From CAYURP01 sp964447175 (lineage in GTDB: Bacteria > Zixibacteria > MSB-5A5 > SM23-73-2): a stretch of 7,716 nucleotides of DNA. Under the pieces are notes generated by a model. The model was not told the origin of the DNA. It searched no databases and saw only the letters and a list, made by a program, of their open reading frames with translations. Position 1 is the stretch's first letter; each line of letters opens with the position of its first letter. The position numbers and the translations under genes were made by a program. The stretch is from assembly GCA_964447175.1 (NCBI GenBank), contig CAYURP010000071.1:1-7716 (forward strand), in the 5' to 3' direction. Shown piece by piece: positions 6,574-7,716 of this stretch.

Positions 6574-6579
6574 AGGTGG
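6574..6579 (+). promoter_or_regulatory. RBS that sets the start of the small helical protein
   Basis: AGGTGG lies 5 nt before ATG at 6585. The longest frame would begin at GTG 6576, which overlaps this site, so ATG 6585 is preferred. Confidence 0.7.
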
Positions 6580-6584
6580 TGCAT

Positions 6585-7001
6585 ATGGAAACAGATGACT
6601 TGGTCAATAATTTAAGGGCACACATTGAAAGTATAAGTGATGAAAAAATTGAGTTGCTCGATTTTGACTCCTTGAGGGATGATTTAAAGAACGCAACAGG
6701 ACTTCTTCTAAACCTGGATCAGAAGGGAAAGCTCTGCGATAAGCTTTTAGATGGTATCAGATCCGAGATAAAAAAGATGTCTTTGGCTGTTTCCCGGGCA
6801 AAAGGGGATGCCTCGAGTCTGAGTTTAACTGAGAGACTTCTTAAGTCCGAGGACCTGGATTATGAGGATCTGGCTTTGTTGAAGCAACAGGTAGGAGCTG
6901 AGTTCGACAGAACTTTTCCCGGAAAACCAATTCACAAGATAATGGAAAAGGGAAACAGCTCTGATTTCAAAGTGGGCGATTTCAAAACAGGTGAAAGGTA
7001 A
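6585..7001 (+). CDS. Hypothetical charged helical protein in the scaffold position
   Basis: A 138-residue protein not recognised by family. It is acidic and helix-prone: residues 1-70 alternate leucines with charged residues in a coiled-coil-like way, followed by a short Ser-rich linker (about 75-82), a second helical segment at about 82-110 ending EFDRTFPGK, and a basic Gly/Lys-rich tail. No signal peptide or membrane segment is present. Start ATG 6585 is favoured by its ribosome-binding site. It lies 35 nt after the protease-ligase fusion, next to the heptamer repeat, and before the decoration-like gene. In tailed phages the slot between prohead protease and capsid protein is often occupied by a scaffold or other small assembly protein, so such a role is inferred from position and helicity only. 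Confidence 0.75.
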   Translation: METDDLVNNLRAHIESISDEKIELLDFDSLRDDLKNATGLLLNLDQKGKLCDKLLDGIRSEIKKMSLAVSRAKGDASSLSLTERLLKSEDLDYEDLALLKQQVGAEFDRTFPGKPIHKIMEKGNSSDFKVGDFKTGER

Positions 7002-7088
7002 TGATAGTAAGTTTATGGAGTTGAGGGTTGGATGACCCGGCGCAGATGTCCTTTAGACAGCCGTTAAGATTTTATAATTTTCAAAATG

Positions 7089-7095
7089 AAAGGAG
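7089..7095 (+). promoter_or_regulatory. RBS supporting a GTG start
   Basis: AAAGGAG ends 6 nt before GTG at 7102. This supports a GTG start for the decoration-like gene over an overlapping out-of-frame ATG at 7046. Confidence 0.75.
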
Positions 7096-7101
7096 TCCCA
7101 A

Positions 7102-7524
7102 GTGGGAACAAGGGAACAAGATTTGGAAGGAATCGGTGCTATTTATGCAACCTTTTCCATTCATCAGACATCAGGTGTAGATGATCTGAAAGATGCTGAT
7201 ACTGGTAAGGCAGTAACGTTAACCGATGATTTCGAGATTGGACCTGCAACTGACGGATCGGCGGTTTTGGGAAAGCTGGTGGATTTGAGTTTAACCGATG
7301 CTGATGCGGGTAAAAGGGTGGCTACGGTGCAAATCGGTGGAATAGTAACGCTTCCCATTGCTTCCACATATCCTGAGATTGGCAACCGGGTAGTGGGTGG
7401 AGCAGATGGCACGGTTAAAAAAGCACCGGCATTGACCGGATACGATCCCGCTGGAGGCAACCTAGCTCGAGGAACGGTGATCTCAGTTAACGGAACCACG
7501 GAATGCACCTTGATCTTGAACTAA
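7102..7524 (+). CDS. Putative capsid decoration (cement-type) protein
   Basis: A 140-residue protein that starts at GTG with an ideal ribosome-binding site. It is rich in Gly, Thr, Val, Ala and Asp with alternating hydrophobics, so it should be almost all beta. The pattern VTLTDDFEIG (38-47), LGKLVDL (56-62), VATVQIGGIVTLPI (73-86), a YPEIGNRVVGGADGTVKK segment (90-107) and a closing GTVISVNGTTECTLIL (124-139) resembles small head-decoration or DUF2190-type proteins encoded beside phage major capsid genes. There is no signal peptide, and one cysteine near the end. It sits 100 nt after the helical protein and 61 nt before the next gene, with no terminator between, so it is probably in the same operon. 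The family call is from pattern memory. Any secreted beta-sandwich protein is the alternative, but context favours a structural virion protein. Confidence 0.7.
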   Translation: MGTREQDLEGIGAIYATFSIHQTSGVDDLKDADTGKAVTLTDDFEIGPATDGSAVLGKLVDLSLTDADAGKRVATVQIGGIVTLPIASTYPEIGNRVVGGADGTVKKAPALTGYDPAGGNLARGTVISVNGTTECTLILN

Positions 7525-7572
7525 ATTCTGAAGATAATGGGTTTCTCGTTCTATGATCTAAATATTAAAAAC

Positions 7573-7716
7573 AAAGGAGAATAAAATGGATTTGTCCAGA
7601 TTTTTTGAACAACTCGAATCCCCGGTGCTATCCCGATGGATGGAGTTAGCCCAGTATGAAAAACCGATCTCTGGTAATGTTGACCTGTCCCGGGCTAAGG
7701 AGATAAAGGTTAGCAA
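7573..7716 (+). CDS. N-terminus of a probable major capsid protein, 3' partial (CDS from 7586)
   Basis: The coding part begins at ATG 7586. AAAGGAGA at 7573-7580, 5 nt upstream, is included in the span. Only 43 codons are visible (MDLSRFFEQLESPVLSRW...), with the frame open to the right edge. The visible part looks helical and amphipathic, with no signal peptide. Its identity as a major capsid protein is inferred solely from order: protease, small helical protein, decoration-like protein, then this gene, which is the usual tailed-phage arrangement. Forty-three residues are too few to recognise a family. It could equally be another structural protein. Confidence 0.6.

Noticed and set aside
7002..7101. 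Possible hairpin CGGC...GCCG with GTC/GAC between the helical and decoration-like genes
   Set aside because: Pairing is short and interrupted with no T-tract, and the gap is more likely plain intercistronic spacer.
7046..7180. A 44-codon ORF overlapping the start of the decoration-like gene out of frame
   Set aside because: It lacks a ribosome-binding site, and the GTG start at 7102 has an ideal one and a family-like product.
7164..7508. A 114-codon minus-strand open frame antisense to the decoration-like gene, and a similar one at 5859-6086 within the ligase
   Set aside because: They are shadow frames with unnatural composition and no initiation signals, opposite well-supported genes.

Overview
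The window joins two kinds of sequence. Roughly the first 3.7 kb looks like ordinary chromosome of a Gram-negative bacterium: a Lon-type ATP-dependent protease, a secreted or lipid-anchored M48 zinc protease, and an oppositely oriented gene for a small exported protein resembling DUF2279/YfiM. Signal-peptide proteins of these types imply a periplasm. Base composition is moderately AT-rich by eye. No sequence here fixes the lineage. An uncultivated Gram-negative phylum is a guess only.

Layout. Positions 2-2134 hold the Lon-like protease, cut by the left window edge. It is followed after 20 nt by the M48 protease (2155-2964), in a likely two-gene protein quality-control operon that ends in a T-tailed hairpin at 2987-3012. 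The DUF2279-like gene (3177-3650, minus strand) has its own hairpin terminator at 3111-3143 and a sigma-54-like GG-N10-GC element upstream at 3690-3707. From 3708 to 4320 no convincing gene is present. This gap holds an orphan hairpin, an AT-rich stretch with a perfect TATAAT, and one weak 26-codon ORF.

From 4321 to the right edge the genes are co-directional, with good ribosome-binding sites, and read as a tailed-phage-type capsid module. First is a 742-residue fusion with an S78/U35-like prohead protease domain at its N-terminus (His82, Ser135), a complete ATP-dependent DNA ligase in its second half (adenylation Lys330), and a C-terminal tail resembling a degenerate LigD 3'-phosphoesterase. 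Then come a small charged helical protein in the scaffold position, a beta-rich protein resembling capsid decoration (cement) proteins, and the first 43 codons of a gene in the major-capsid position.

The outstanding item is the protease-ligase fusion. A capsid-maturation protease covalently joined to a nick-sealing enzyme would bring DNA repair chemistry into or onto an assembling capsid. Also odd: no terminase or portal gene lies between the host-like genes and the protease, where tailed phages normally have them. The locus could be a prophage edge with rearranged order, a decayed prophage, or a domesticated capsid system. A seven-copy heptamer repeat (AGAGTNR) spans the stop codon of the fusion gene.
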